A stretch of DNA of 64,000 nucleotides from Lotus japonicus (Eukaryota; Streptophyta; Magnoliopsida; Fabales; Fabaceae): contig NC_080043.1 in NCBI RefSeq assembly GCF_012489685.1, positions 56,318,289 through 56,382,288 of the forward strand. Direction: 5' to 3'. Numbering within the stretch: the first letter of the stretch is position 1; every line of letters starts with the position of its first letter. The notes beneath the pieces are model-generated. The model did not search any database and had not been told where the DNA came from. It was given only the letters and a program-made list of their open reading frames with translations. The translations under genes were made by a program, and so were the position numbers. Of this stretch, positions 10,410-21,779 are shown one piece after another.

Positions 10410-10893
10410 GTCCAGTGATGGTGAAATATCAGAAGAAGAACTTGTTGAAACATACAAGCTGTTATTCAAGAATTGGCAAGATGCTTGTGAAAATGGCAAG
10501 AAGTGGAAAGGACTGTCAAAGATCTTGAGACTGAAAAACAGAACCTGGTTGTCATCAATGGCAACCTTCAAGAGAAAGTCACTGTGCTGAAATAAAAAAT
10601 AGAAGGTATGATAAAATCTGTCCGTATGTTGAACAATGGAACTGATGTTTTTGATTTGATATTCGAGATAGGAAAGATGGCTAAGGATATGAAAGGTTTG
10701 GGATATGCTGATGAATCTACACCAGAAGAAAGCATAAAGGTCATTCCAAAGTTCATTCATGCAGAAAGAAAAACTGAGTTCAAGATGTCAAACAAAATGT
10801 TGCAACATGGTGTCCAACATGTGTATCAACAGATACCATACTCATATTCACAAGTCCAGAAGGTGAAGAACTCAAGCTGGAAATGTCATCATT
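10410..10893 (+). pseudogene. Sirevirus element 1: Gag C-terminal spacer and second zinc knuckle remnant
   Basis: Fragments in changing frames follow the first knuckle: an acidic, Lys-rich spacer (to 10590), then from 10608 a stretch ending in WKCHHCGRY, the first half of a second CCHC knuckle. Element 2 keeps the intact form CHYCGRNGHIKPYC, so a small deletion (about 10890-10910) has removed GHIK here. Two knuckles separated by a coiled spacer match the organisation of element 2. Confidence 0.7.
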
Positions 10894-11433
10894 GTGGTAG
10901 GTATAAGACCATATTGCTACAAACTATATGGTGTTCCTAAATCCTTGAAGCAAACTCAAAGGAACAATCATGCTGGTCCAAAAAGGAAGGAGTGGAAACC
11001 CAAGAACAATGTAACAACACTTGTTGCTTACACCTCTCTGAGAGTTTTCTCTAAAGAGGATTGGTATTTTGACAGTGGATGTTCCAGACACATGACAAGG
11101 GTGAAGATGTATCTTGACAATGTCAAGCCACACTCCACTAGCTATGTCACTTTTGGTGATGATGCAAAAGGAAAAATCAAAGGATATGGAAAGATTATTA
11201 GTGATGGACCACCTAATCTGAGTAATGTGTTACTGGTGAAAGGCCTAACTGCTAATCTGATCAGTATAAGTCAATTGTGTTACTTGGACCTCAATGTCTC
11301 GTTCAATAAATCTGGATGTAAAGTGACTGATGAAAATGATGAAGTGATCATGACTGGAGTGAGATCAAAAGACAATTGCTACATGTGGACTCCACATAAA
11401 AAAGGTCATGTTCTCAATGTGTCTTGTATCTAA
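10894..11433 (+). pseudogene. Sirevirus element 1 aspartic protease region
   Basis: The frame encodes WYFDSGCSRHMT near 11060-11096. This is the copia retropepsin motif D-S-G followed by the conserved CSRHMT, then TFGDD, GKIISDG, the NVLLVKGLTANLISISQLC block and DNCYMWTP. It ends at a stop (11431-11433) within the GAG-pre-integrase region. The catalytic Asp and this stretch are intact, but the polyprotein is broken before and after. Confidence 0.8.
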
Positions 11434-12412
11434 GGAATATGAGGTAAAGCTGTGGCATAAAAAACTAGGGCATCTTAATCCTACAAGCATGCAGAAAATC
11501 ATCTTTAAGAAAGCTATCAGAGGTCTCCCTAAAATGAAGATTGAAGGAGGAAAAATGTGTGGAGAATGCTAGATTGGAAAACAAACCTAGACATCTCACA
11601 AGAAGTTGCAACATGTTGCCACAACCAGAACACTGGAATTGTTACACATGGATCTAATGGGACCAATGCAAAAAGAAAGCATTGGAGGAAAAATGTATGT
11701 ATTTGTTGGTGTTAATAATTTTTCAAGGTTCACTTGGGTGAGTTTCATTGCAGAAAAATCAGATACCTTTGAAGTCTTCAGAGAACTCAGTCAACAACTT
11801 CAAAGAGAGAAAAGTTATGGGATAGTGAAGATTCGAAGTGATCATGGGAAGGAATTTGAGAACATCAAATTTTCTGAATACTGCATTAATGAAGGTATTA
11901 AACATGAGTTTTCAGCACCAATCACTCCTTAACATAATGGTGTGGTTGAGAGAAAAAACAGAACCTTGCAAGAATCTACTAGAGTTATGCTACTTACAAA
12001 GAAGCTTCCATATCACTTCTGGGCTGAAGCTATAAACACTGCTTGCTACATACACAATCGTGTGACTATTTGTTCAGGTACTGATTCTACACAATATGAG
12101 TTGTGGAAAGGGAAGAAGCCAACTGTCAAATACTTCCATGTCTTTCGAAGCAAGTGTTACATTTTGATAGAACATGAACAGAGAAAGAAGATGGATCCCA
12201 AGAGTGATGATGGAATATTTTTGGGATATTCAATCAATAGCAAAGCATACAAAGTGTTCAATTCTCGCACCAAAACCTTGATGGAGTCGATAAATGTTGT
12301 TGTTGATAATAATTTGAGAGATCTAAAAGAAGATATTGTACATGAAGATGATAGTATACCTCAGCCAGTTGATGCAAGACCAAATGTATCAGACATCCGG
12401 TCCAACACTTAA
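11434..12412 (+). pseudogene. Sirevirus element 1 GAG-pre-integrase and integrase
   Basis: From 11434 to 11605 the HHCC region is recognisable but full of stops and shifts. From 11606 the integrase core reads ELLHMDLMGPMQ, FSRFTW, then IRSDHGKEFEN, a stop (TAA at 11931-11933, where Gln is expected: ITP*HNG), [26 protein letters not shown] and an HVFRSKCYI block. The catalytic D, D and E (MDLMG, SDHGKEF, VVERKNR) are all present. The frame ends at 12410-12412. RT and RNase H do not follow; the sequence passes into an LTR fragment and then a histone gene. Confidence 0.85.
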
Positions 12413-12416
12413 TCTG

Positions 12417-12603
12417 AAGACTGGATTAGCTTGAGGGATTTATCAAGTGAACCAGGATAAAATCATTTGCGTGCTTTCCTTATCTCTTATCTCAGCACTT
12501 TTATCTTTGGTGATTGAAGAGATTTATTTAAATCTCAAGTGGGTCGAGTTTTTAGTTTTAAAATGCTATTCAAACCCCCCTTTCTATCGCTTTTCATACC
12601 TTC
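12417..12603 (+). mobile_element. 3'-terminal 187 bp of the 1.2-kb LTR family, fused to a histone gene
   Basis: The sequence from gactggattagcttgaggg to ...tttcataccttca matches the last ~190 bp of the solo LTR at 8565-9793 (9607 onward) almost base for base, ending at the terminal CA. The left side is joined to Sirevirus integrase; the right side is joined directly to the 3' end of H2A copy 1. No target duplication can be shown because the 5' part of the LTR is missing. Confidence 0.85.
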
Positions 12604-13152
12604 AGAATTGGCCTCCTTGGGGGCATTTGACTCCTTCGGAGACTTGGGTGTTTTGGGAGCCTTATCAGCTTTCTTCTCAAACAGCAGCGCTGGGTTGATT
12701 TTAGGGACAACACCACCATAAGAAATGGTGACCCCATCCAACAATTTCCTTAGCTCTTCATCGTTCCTAACTGCCAGCATAATGTGCCTCGGACTAATAT
12801 GTTTCTTCATATTGTCAAGAGCAGCATTCCCAGACAACTCAAGCACCTGAGCAACCACATACACATGAAAACAATAGGGTTGGGAATCAATTGAAAAATA
12901 AAAAAAATTTAAAACATAATTGAAAGAGAAATGAAAAGTTACCTCGGCAGTCAGATATTCGAGAGTAGCAGCCATGTAAACAGAAGCACTAGTACCAACA
13001 CGCTTAGCGTACCTTCCTTTCTTGAGGTAACGTCCAATCCTCCCGGCGGGGAATTGGAGACCAGCCTTCATTGACCTTGAAACCGGCCTTTTCTTTAGGC
13101 CTCCTTTCTTTGTCCCTCCAACACCTCTCTTCACCTTTCTAGTGGTGTCCAT
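12535..13152 (-). CDS. Histone H2A copy 1, C-terminus replaced by LTR sequence
   Basis: Exon 1 is 13152-12943 (70 codons) and exon 2 12846-12535, with GTAACT donor and CAG acceptor; the intron lies between TAE and VLELSGN, phase 0. The histone fold is recognisable: [53 protein letters not shown]. In copy 3 the tail ends NSTSKDVEP; here the LTR end at 12603 cuts in after EANS and antisense LTR sequence supplies about 22 further residues before the stop. The predicted product is about 173 residues instead of 158. FPAGR replaces FPVGR. It may be expressed as a chimera or be a pseudogene; the native 3' UTR is gone. H2A pairs with H2B in the nucleosome (family knowledge). Confidence 0.8.
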   Translation of the reverse strand: MDTTRKVKRGVGGTKKGGLKKRPVSRSMKAGLQFPAGRIGRYLKKGRYAKRVGTSASVYMAATLEYLTAEVTFHFSFNYVLNFFYFSIDSQPYCFHVYVVAQVLELSGNAALDNMKKHISPRHIMLAVRNDEELRKLLDGVTISYGGVVPKINPALLFEKKADKAPKTPKSPKESNAPKEANSEGMKSDRKGGLNSILKLKTRPT

Positions 13153-13256
13153 GGTGACACTAGATTCTTACCGTGACTTGTACGGGCTGAAGTGTTTCTA
13201 GTATGCCGATGGGGAAGGGAAGGTGACGATGTAATTGAAGAAGGATTAAGCGTGAT

Positions 13257-13263
13257 TTTATAG
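13257..13263 (-). promoter_or_regulatory. TATA box of H2A copy 1
   Basis: On the minus strand TATAAAA lies about 105 bp upstream of the ATG at 13152. Further upstream CACGGATC (13357-13350) resembles the plant histone octamer CGCGGATC with one mismatch. Equivalent elements are kept in copies 2 and 3 (TATA at 35146-35140 for copy 3). Confidence 0.6.
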
Positions 13264-13399
13264 AGGATGAGTGTTGGTTGGATGTGGCATTGAGCAAATG
13301 GTGATCGTTGAATTTGATCTAATCACGATTATAGATGATTTAAAATAGTGATCCGTGTGTTTTCAATTGAACCAATTAGACGCCACCTATATAATTCTA

Positions 13400-14102
13400 A
13401 ACTATCTCAATTCCTCATATATTAAAGTCAAATATCAAATACATAAAATCCCTTAGAGTTTTAAATTAATAAAAATATTTATTAATTAGATTTTACATTA
13501 TTAATTATATTAACTACTAATTATAATATATCTCAATTTAGCTTATACAAATTAGAATATTAAATATTTAAATAATTTAAATTTTAATAGAGAAAGGAAA
13601 GTAAATAATATTTTTATTTTAATATATATAAATATATATGTAATATTTTAAGTATTAAATTTAGTTAATATATAATAAAGCTCTCTTGATCTTCATATTA
13701 ATGACATTAAATTTCATTATTAATAAATTTTAAATTATACGAACTATTAATTGTACAATATCTCAATTTCACTAGCCAAAATATTAATTAGTTATTTAAT
13801 TTTTTCATATTATTAATTATATTAAATAGTAACTAGATAATATCTTAACAATAAAAAATTATATTATTAAATATGAAAATCATTTAAAATTTCATTATTA
13901 ATCATTTTTTAATAAATTAATTCAAAAAAATAATATAAAACCAAATAACATTTTAAAACTCTTCTTTATAATATATATATATCAATATTTTTTTAAGAAA
14001 GAAAAAAATTATATTGATAATAAAGGGGGACCAAGGTAACAATCTCCTCAAGAGAGTAAAAGTAGCGCACCAACCTCTAAAATAGAGAGGGATCAAGGAG
14101 CC

Positions 14103-14110
<8 letters not shown>
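13400..14110. repeat. AT-rich flank repeat, copy A
   Basis: A non-coding AT-rich block (for example attaactactaattataat, ttttcatattattaattat) recurs upstream of each H2A gene (29520-30360, 35270-36060) and, without H2A, at 52640-52750 plus 55337-56190. Its distal end holds ataaagggggaccaaggtaa, present in copies A, B and C. Confidence 0.75.

Positions 14111-14144
<34 letters not shown>
14107..14144. repeat. (AT)n microsatellite
   Basis: About 19 AT units. Equivalent tracts of other lengths occur in copy B (about 30364-30402) and copy C (about 36056-36072). Confidence 0.9.
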
Positions 14145-14148
<4 letters not shown>

Positions 14149-14165
14149 GAAATTCAAATATACTA

Positions 14166-14469
14166 CTCCCTCCGTTTTTTATCTTTAGAAGTTTAAGAAA
14201 TTCAAAGTTCAATTAATATTTTCTTCCCACATATACCCTTATTGAAAACCACACCAAAATTTGTGTCTTTTTATTTTTCAAAACTGAATTAAATCAATAT
14301 ACCATTACCTATGCTCTCATGTACAACTATCAATGTCAGACCATTAAATTAGTATGACTTTTTATTTAGGGTCATTCTTGTCCAAAAGAGAAAAATCTTT
14401 GTGTACAATTACTTCTCCTTAATCTAAGAGCCAAAGGCTAAAACATCAAAAGATAAAAAACGGAGGGAG
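14166..14469. mobile_element. Stowaway-type MITE (304 bp, Tc1/mariner)
   Basis: The ends are CTCCCTCCGTTTTTTATCTTT and its inverted counterpart AAAGATAAAAAACGGAGGGAG, flanked by TA on both sides (14164-14165 and 14470-14471). Short length, CTCCCTCCG ends and TA duplication define Stowaway. It is absent from AT-rich copies B and C, so it inserted after the duplication or was not carried along. Confidence 0.9.
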
Positions 14470-14489
14470 TAATATATTAATAATAATAG

Positions 14490-15055
14490 AAAAGAGAGCG
14501 ACTAAGCTCGAGAATATGACAAAGGGGATTACAAAAACAAAAGTCCTCAATCATCCACAAGAATACACGATCACTTAACCATCTCTGAAAGATATAAACA
14601 ACAAGAATCTCTCTGAACAAAAAGTAAAAAAACCAACAGACGCAAAAGCGAAGACCTAAACCAGATCCAAAAGCTAACAACAAGAGCATATCATCGCTCA
14701 AGGCGGCAACCACTCCTCCATTTCTCCAGCCTGACCACGAATACCCGCCTCGTCCCCACCGTCAAACGCACAACCCACAAGTTTACCAAGCATCCACGCC
14801 TTCGTGGCCCGCGTCCAATAACAACCACGAGAAGTGCTCCCTGAAACCACCGGAGTAGGACAAACCGAGGGCATGATCGCACTCGAGGAAGGACCTCCAC
14901 CATCAACCACAACCAAATTCACACAACCCTCCGGAGGCTCCTGGCGGGGTTTGCGACCTCTCTTGACCTTTTTTGGATGTCAAGAGAAACAAAAGGTACC
15001 AAAGACGGTGCAACCAAGCCAACTGACACAACAAAGAGCTGATGTGAAGTTAGCT
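14490..15055 (-). pseudogene. LINE ORF1 C-terminal fragment
   Basis: On the minus strand the frame from about 14990 to 14698 encodes KKVKRGRKPRQEP, an AT-hook-like basic motif, followed by a Gly/Ser-rich linker and a stop. A related RGRPKK-type region occurs in the LINE ORF1 at 63002-63649. The block 14130-15055 is absent between the equivalent positions in AT-rich copies B and C, so it is an insertion with the MITE. The assignment rests on the basic motif and on similarity to the better preserved copy. Confidence 0.5.
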
Positions 15056-15144
15056 AGTTAAAATTTATGAATATCATTTCATGTTAATAATTATGTGCGG
15101 TATTAATTTTAAGATATAGAAAATTCTCATATGTAAAAGTGAAG

Positions 15145-15880
15145 TATTAATTATGAGAATGGTACTGTAACCAGGAACAAGGTCAAATTAGTTGCTCAAG
15201 GGTACACTCAGATTGAAGGAATTGACTTTGATGAGACTTTTTCTCTTGTTGCTCGTTTGGAATCAATCAGATTATTGTTGGGAGTAGCATGTCTGCTGAA
15301 GTTCAGATTGTATCAGATGGATGTGAAAAGTGCATTTTTCAAAGGTTAATTGAATGGGGAGGTATATGGGGAACAACCAAAAGGCTTCATAGATCCAACG
15401 TTTCTAGAACATGTGTACAAATTAAGAAAGGCTCTATATGGACAGAAGCAAGCTCCTAGGGCTTGGTATGAAAGATTGACTGAATTTCTGAAAAATAAAG
15501 GGTATAACAAAGGAGGGATAAACAAGACCTTATTTGTGAAGAATGACATTTGAAATCACATGATAGCTCAAATATATGTAGATGACATTGTGTTTGGCCG
15601 GATGTTAGACTAGATGGTAGATCATTTTGTCCAACAAAAGAAGTCAGAGATTGAAATGAGCTTGGTTGGTGAACTGAACTACTTTTTGGGGCTACAGGTG
15701 ACGCATATAGAAGGTTCTATGTCCAACTCGTAGAGAAAATATGCGAAGGAGTTGGTTAGAAAGTTTGGACTTGAAGGTGCTTCTCATAAGAGAACTCCAG
15801 CTGCCACTCACATTAAACCGACAAAAGATGACAGAGGAGAAGATGTTGATCAAAGTCTATATAGGATTATGATAGGGAGT
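15145..15880 (+). pseudogene. Sirevirus reverse transcriptase fragment (first copy)
   Basis: It starts abruptly at the AT-rich repeat with YENGTVTRNK and continues [45 protein letters not shown], then a stop (TAA at 15346-15348), [30 protein letters not shown]. The DD motif IYVDDIVFG is at about 15573-15600. RTRNK...DETFSPVA...[11 protein letters not shown]...YVDD is the copia RT. Several stops disable it. From 15357 it belongs to the 2141-bp array. It is more diverged from the next copies than they are from each other. Confidence 0.85.
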
Positions 15881-17497
15881 CTCTATATTTTCTTCTATTT
15901 AACCGCCCTTGCACACATTTTGGAAGTCATCATTTCATACTTCCTTGATCTCGAAATTTATGATTTTCTCTCTCTATCAATTGTCTAACCTCCAACGGTT
16001 ATTTCTCAACTTCTCTCCAATTCTCCATCACCATGTCACATGAATTATGAAAGAACAGTGCCTCTGATCGCAAACCTGTTACCTATGCTCATGGTGTCAA
16101 GTTTCTTGGGTTTAATCCATTATCAACCACACCCTCTAGGGTTACTCGTTCCACTGCTGCAATTGCTTCTCTAGAATCACCTGGACCAACATCAAGGACT
16201 AGGAGAGCGCGAACCAAAGTTGTTGTAATCAAGAACAAGAAGCCTGATCCTGTTCAAGTAGACTCTGAGGACTCTGCTTCAGAAAAACATGATAATGCTG
16301 ACAGAGTTCCTGATGTTGGAATTGATCAAGACATTGATCAATCTCTTGGAGTTCTTGCTGATGCTGCAACCGGGCCAAATGTCGCACCAAATGTGGAAAC
16401 TCAGGGTGTGGAACCCAATCTGTCTCTGCTTCTGTAATCACACCTCCAGGAAATGGAGATCATGAAGACAAAGATGATTCTACCAGTGAAAAGACACCCT
16501 CTGTGGAGGTCTCTGCACAGCTGACTCCTGAACCCTCTTCCAAGAAGGGTAAGGAGAAGAAGATTGTTGTTTCTGAAGATGAAGTACCTGATGACGAGGT
16601 TTTAATCTAGAAGCTTAGGATTGGTTTCTTGATAATCAAGTTAGTATTATTCAAGAAGCTTCTGTGCGCCGCTCAAGGAATATATCAAGTGTGATCAAAT
16701 TGGCTTCAGAAGATTTGATTTGAAGATTAATTGTGGAAGTTTTTATCTTTTAATCAAATCTTATGAAATAAGATTTGTTGCATATTTAAAAGATACACAT
16801 CCTGTTTTGTGTGGACTCTTTGTTCGTTCAAACCCATCGAAGACAAGGCCTGAGAGCGTTTGTTTAGTTGTTTGATCTTGAGATCTGTCTTTACTCTTAG
16901 TTGTAAGAGGTCAATCACTATGGCAATGATTGTGTGAGAAAGTGAGAGGGGCTCTCATACTTAGGGAGAGGACTATGTAATAACCACACGCAGAAATAGG
17001 TAGAAAAGGAAATGAACAGGGCTGTTCAGTTAATACCTTTTGTGTACTTGATTCTCTACAATAGTCAATTATCTTTCTCGGGTGAAAATCCTCCGGACGT
17101 AGGTGATATTGCACCGAACTGGGTTACCAATCTCTTGGGTTTACTTTTCCTTTGTGAACTTTAACTTGCATATCTAAACATTGTTATTTGAAACTTGTTG
17201 TACAAGATGTCTTAGACATCGGGTAGAACATCTGTCCTACGAGTGCCAACATTTCACTTTTAATGTATCAGATGCCATTAGGTCCAAAGCGACCACTAGA
17301 TGCACATCTCTGTAGAGGTTAAAATCCTAAATGATAGAAAAGAGTTTATCCAAGACACCCAAGTAAGCAACTCCCTGAGCAAAGCAACCTCCCATTAACT
17401 TTCAACTAGTTGAGAACTCTAAACCTAAGCTGCTTGTCCTCTTTTGTGAGGAGAGTGGTTTGGTGAATCACGATCCCTCCTCAATATCATGGGAATG
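15357..17497 (+). repeat. Array unit 1
   Basis: Contents: RT segment 15357-15880, decayed 3' ORF about 16030-16610, LTR sequence about 16640-17256, flank 17257-17497. The first ~500 bp carry many private differences (for example ggtatatggggaac, acgtttctagaac) while the rest is nearly identical to units 2-4 (one difference near 16588, tacctg against tatctg). Confidence 0.88.
16030..16610 (+). pseudogene. Sirevirus 3' ORF (env-like position), array unit 1
   Basis: It follows RT/RNase H and precedes the LTR, where Sireviruses carry an extra ORF sometimes called env-like. It begins MSHEL then a stop, and continues with a Ser/Thr/Arg-rich stretch (STPSRVTRSTAAIAS, RTRRARTKVV), acidic repeats and a Lys-rich end. 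A frameshift lies after VEPN. The best preserved copy is at 32061-32638. No transmembrane or Env-defining motif is visible, so I claim no function. The same remnant repeats every 2141 bp. Confidence 0.6.
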
Positions 17498-19638
17498 AGG
17501 AGGTATATGTGGAACAACCAAAAGGCTTCATAGATCCAACGTTTCCAGAACATGTGTATAAATTGAGAAAGGCTCTATATGGACTGAAGCAAGCTCCTAG
17601 GGCTTGGTATGAAAGATTGACTGAATTTCTGAAAAATAAAGGGTATAACAAAGGAGGGATAGACAAGACCTTATTTGTGAAGAATGACATTTGAAATCAC
17701 ATGATAGCTCAAATATATGTAGATGACATTGTGTTTGGCGGGATGTCAGACTAGATGGTAGATCATTTTGTCCAACAAATGAAGTCAGAGTTTGAAATGA
17801 GATTGGTTGGTGAACTGAACTACGTTTTGGGGCTACAGGTGACGCAGATTGAAGATTCTATGTCCAATGCACAGAGAAAATATGCCGAGGAGTTGGTTAG
17901 AAAGTTTGGACTTGAAGGTGCTTCTCATAAGAGAACTCCAGCTGCCACTCACATTAAACCGACAAAAGATGACAGAGGAGAAGATGTTGATCAAAGTCTA
18001 TATAGGATTATGATAGGGAGTCTCTATATTTTCTTCTATTTAACCGCCCTTGCACACATTTTGGAAGTCATCATTTCATACTTCCTTGATCTCGAAATTT
18101 ATGATTTTCTCTCTCTATCAATTGTCTAACCTCCAACGGTTATTTCTCAACTTCTCTCCAATTCTCCATCACCATGTCACATGAATTATGAAAGAACAGT
18201 GCCTCTGATCGCAAACCTGTTACCTATGCTCATGGTGTCAAGTTTCTTGGGTTTAATCCATTATCAACCACACCCTCTAGGGTTACTCGTTCCACTGCTG
18301 CAATTGCTTCTCTAGAATCACCTGGACCAACATCAAGGACTAGGAGAGCGCGAACCAAAGTTGTTGTAATCAAGAACAAGAAGCCTGATCCTGTTCAAGT
18401 AGACTCTGAGGACTCTGCTTCAGAAAAACATGATAATGCTGACAGAGTTCCTGATGTTGGAATTGATCAAGACATTGATCAATCTCTTGGAGTTCTTGCT
18501 GATGCTGCAACCGGGCCAAATGTCGCACCAAATGTGGAAACTCAGGGTGTGGAACCCAATCTGTCTCTGCTTCTGTAATCACACCTCCAGGAAATGGAGA
18601 TCATGAAGACAAAGATGATTCTACCAGTGAAAAGACACCCTCTGTGGAGGTCTCTGCACAGCTGACTCCTGAACCCTCTTCCAAGAAGGGTAAGGAGAAG
18701 AAGATTGTTGTTTCTGAAGATGAAGTATCTGATGACGAGGTTTTAATCTAGAAGCTTAGGATTGGTTTCTTGATAATCAAGTTAGTATTATTCAAGAAGC
18801 TTCTGTGCGCCGCTCAAGGAATATATCAAGTGTGATCAAATTGGCTTCAGAAGATTTGATTTGAAGATTAATTGTGGAAGTTTTTATCTTTTAATCAAAT
18901 CTTATGAAATAAGATTTGTTGCATATTTAAAAGATACACATCCTGTTTTGTGTGGACTCTTTGTTCGTTCAAACCCATCGAAGACAAGGCCTGAGAGCGT
19001 TTGTTTAGTTGTTTGATCTTGAGATCTGTCTTTACTCTTAGTTGTAAGAGGTCAATCACTATGGCAATGATTGTGTGAGAAAGTGAGAGGGGCTCTCATA
19101 CTTAGGGAGAGGACTATGTAATAACCACACGCAGAAATAGGTAGAAAAGGAAATGAACAGGGCTGTTCAGTTAATACCTTTTGTGTACTTGATTCTCTAC
19201 AATAGTCAATTATCTTTCTCGGGTGAAAATCCTCCGGACGTAGGTGATATTGCACCGAACTGGGTTACCAATCTCTTGGGTTTACTTTTCCTTTGTGAAC
19301 TTTAACTTGCATATCTAAACATTGTTATTTGAAACTTGTTGTACAAGATGTCTTAGACATCGGGTAGAACATCTGTCCTACGAGTGCCAACATTTCACTT
19401 TTAATGTATCAGATGCCATTAGGTCCAAAGCGACCACTAGATGCACATCTCTGTAGAGGTTAAAATCCTAAATGATAGAAAAGAGTTTATCCAAGACACC
19501 CAAGTAAGCAACTCCCTGAGCAAAGCAACCTCCCATTAACTTTCAACTAGTTGAGAACTCTAAACCTAAGCTGCTTGTCCTCTTTTGTGAGGAGAGTGGT
19601 TTGGTGAATCACGATCCCTCCTCAATATCATGGGAATG
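17498..19638 (+). repeat. Array unit 2
   Basis: RT segment 17498-18033 with stops after FVKND and before MVDHF; decayed 3' ORF about 18171-18751; LTR sequence ending at 19397; flank to 19638. The RT segment reads [14 protein letters not shown] without the Gln found at this Leu in unit 1. Confidence 0.92.
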
Positions 19639-21779
19639 AGGAGGTATATGTGGAACAACCAAAAGGCTTCATAGATCCAACGTTTCCAGAACATGTGTAT
19701 AAATTGAGAAAGGCTCTATATGGACTGAAGCAAGCTCCTAGGGCTTGGTATGAAAGATTGACTGAATTTCTGAAAAATAAAGGGTATAACAAAGGAGGGA
19801 TAGACAAGACCTTATTTGTGAAGAATGACATTTGAAATCACATGATAGCTCAAATATATGTAGATGACATTGTGTTTGGCGGGATGTCAGACTAGATGGT
19901 AGATCATTTTGTCCAACAAATGAAGTCAGAGTTTGAAATGAGATTGGTTGGTGAACTGAACTACGTTTTGGGGCTACAGGTGACGCAGATTGAAGATTCT
20001 ATGTCCAATGCACAGAGAAAATATGCCGAGGAGTTGGTTAGAAAGTTTGGACTTGAAGGTGCTTCTCATAAGAGAACTCCAGCTGCCACTCACATTAAAC
20101 CGACAAAAGATGACAGAGGAGAAGATGTTGATCAAAGTCTATATAGGATTATGATAGGGAGTCTCTATATTTTCTTCTATTTAACCGCCCTTGCACACAT
20201 TTTGGAAGTCATCATTTCATACTTCCTTGATCTCGAAATTTATGATTTTCTCTCTCTATCAATTGTCTAACCTCCAACGGTTATTTCTCAACTTCTCTCC
20301 AATTCTCCATCACCATGTCACATGAATTATGAAAGAACAGTGCCTCTGATCGCAAACCTGTTACCTATGCTCATGGTGTCAAGTTTCTTGGGTTTAATCC
20401 ATTATCAACCACACCCTCTAGGGTTACTCGTTCCACTGCTGCAATTGCTTCTCTAGAATCACCTGGACCAACATCAAGGACTAGGAGAGCGCGAACCAAA
20501 GTTGTTGTAATCAAGAACAAGAAGCCTGATCCTGTTCAAGTAGACTCTGAGGACTCTGCTTCAGAAAAACATGATAATGCTGACAGAGTTCCTGATGTTG
20601 GAATTGATCAAGACATTGATCAATCTCTTGGAGTTCTTGCTGATGCTGCAACCGGGCCAAATGTCGCACCAAATGTGGAAACTCAGGGTGTGGAACCCAA
20701 TCTGTCTCTGCTTCTGTAATCACACCTCCAGGAAATGGAGATCATGAAGACAAAGATGATTCTACCAGTGAAAAGACACCCTCTGTGGAGGTCTCTGCAC
20801 AGCTGACTCCTGAACCCTCTTCCAAGAAGGGTAAGGAGAAGAAGATTGTTGTTTCTGAAGATGAAGTATCTGATGACGAGGTTTTAATCTAGAAGCTTAG
20901 GATTGGTTTCTTGATAATCAAGTTAGTATTATTCAAGAAGCTTCTGTGCGCCGCTCAAGGAATATATCAAGTGTGATCAAATTGGCTTCAGAAGATTTGA
21001 TTTGAAGATTAATTGTGGAAGTTTTTATCTTTTAATCAAATCTTATGAAATAAGATTTGTTGCATATTTAAAAGATACACATCCTGTTTTGTGTGGACTC
21101 TTTGTTCGTTCAAACCCATCGAAGACAAGGCCTGAGAGCGTTTGTTTAGTTGTTTGATCTTGAGATCTGTCTTTACTCTTAGTTGTAAGAGGTCAATCAC
21201 TATGGCAATGATTGTGTGAGAAAGTGAGAGGGGCTCTCATACTTAGGGAGAGGACTATGTAATAACCACACGCAGAAATAGGTAGAAAAGGAAATGAACA
21301 GGGCTGTTCAGTTAATACCTTTTGTGTACTTGATTCTCTACAATAGTCAATTATCTTTCTCGGGTGAAAATCCTCCGGACGTAGGTGATATTGCACCGAA
21401 CTGGGTTACCAATCTCTTGGGTTTACTTTTCCTTTGTGAACTTTAACTTGCATATCTAAACATTGTTATTTGAAACTTGTTGTACAAGATGTCTTAGACA
21501 TCGGGTAGAACATCTGTCCTACGAGTGCCAACATTTCACTTTTAATGTATCAGATGCCATTAGGTCCAAAGCGACCACTAGATGCACATCTCTGTAGAGG
21601 TTAAAATCCTAAATGATAGAAAAGAGTTTATCCAAGACACCCAAGTAAGCAACTCCCTGAGCAAAGCAACCTCCCATTAACTTTCAACTAGTTGAGAACT
21701 CTAAACCTAAGCTGCTTGTCCTCTTTTGTGAGGAGAGTGGTTTGGTGAATCACGATCCCTCCTCAATATCATGGGAATG
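19639..21779 (+). repeat. Array unit 3
   Basis: Same contents as unit 2 shifted by exactly 2141 bp; LTR sequence ends at 21538. I saw no difference from unit 2 in the parts compared by eye. Confidence 0.92.
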
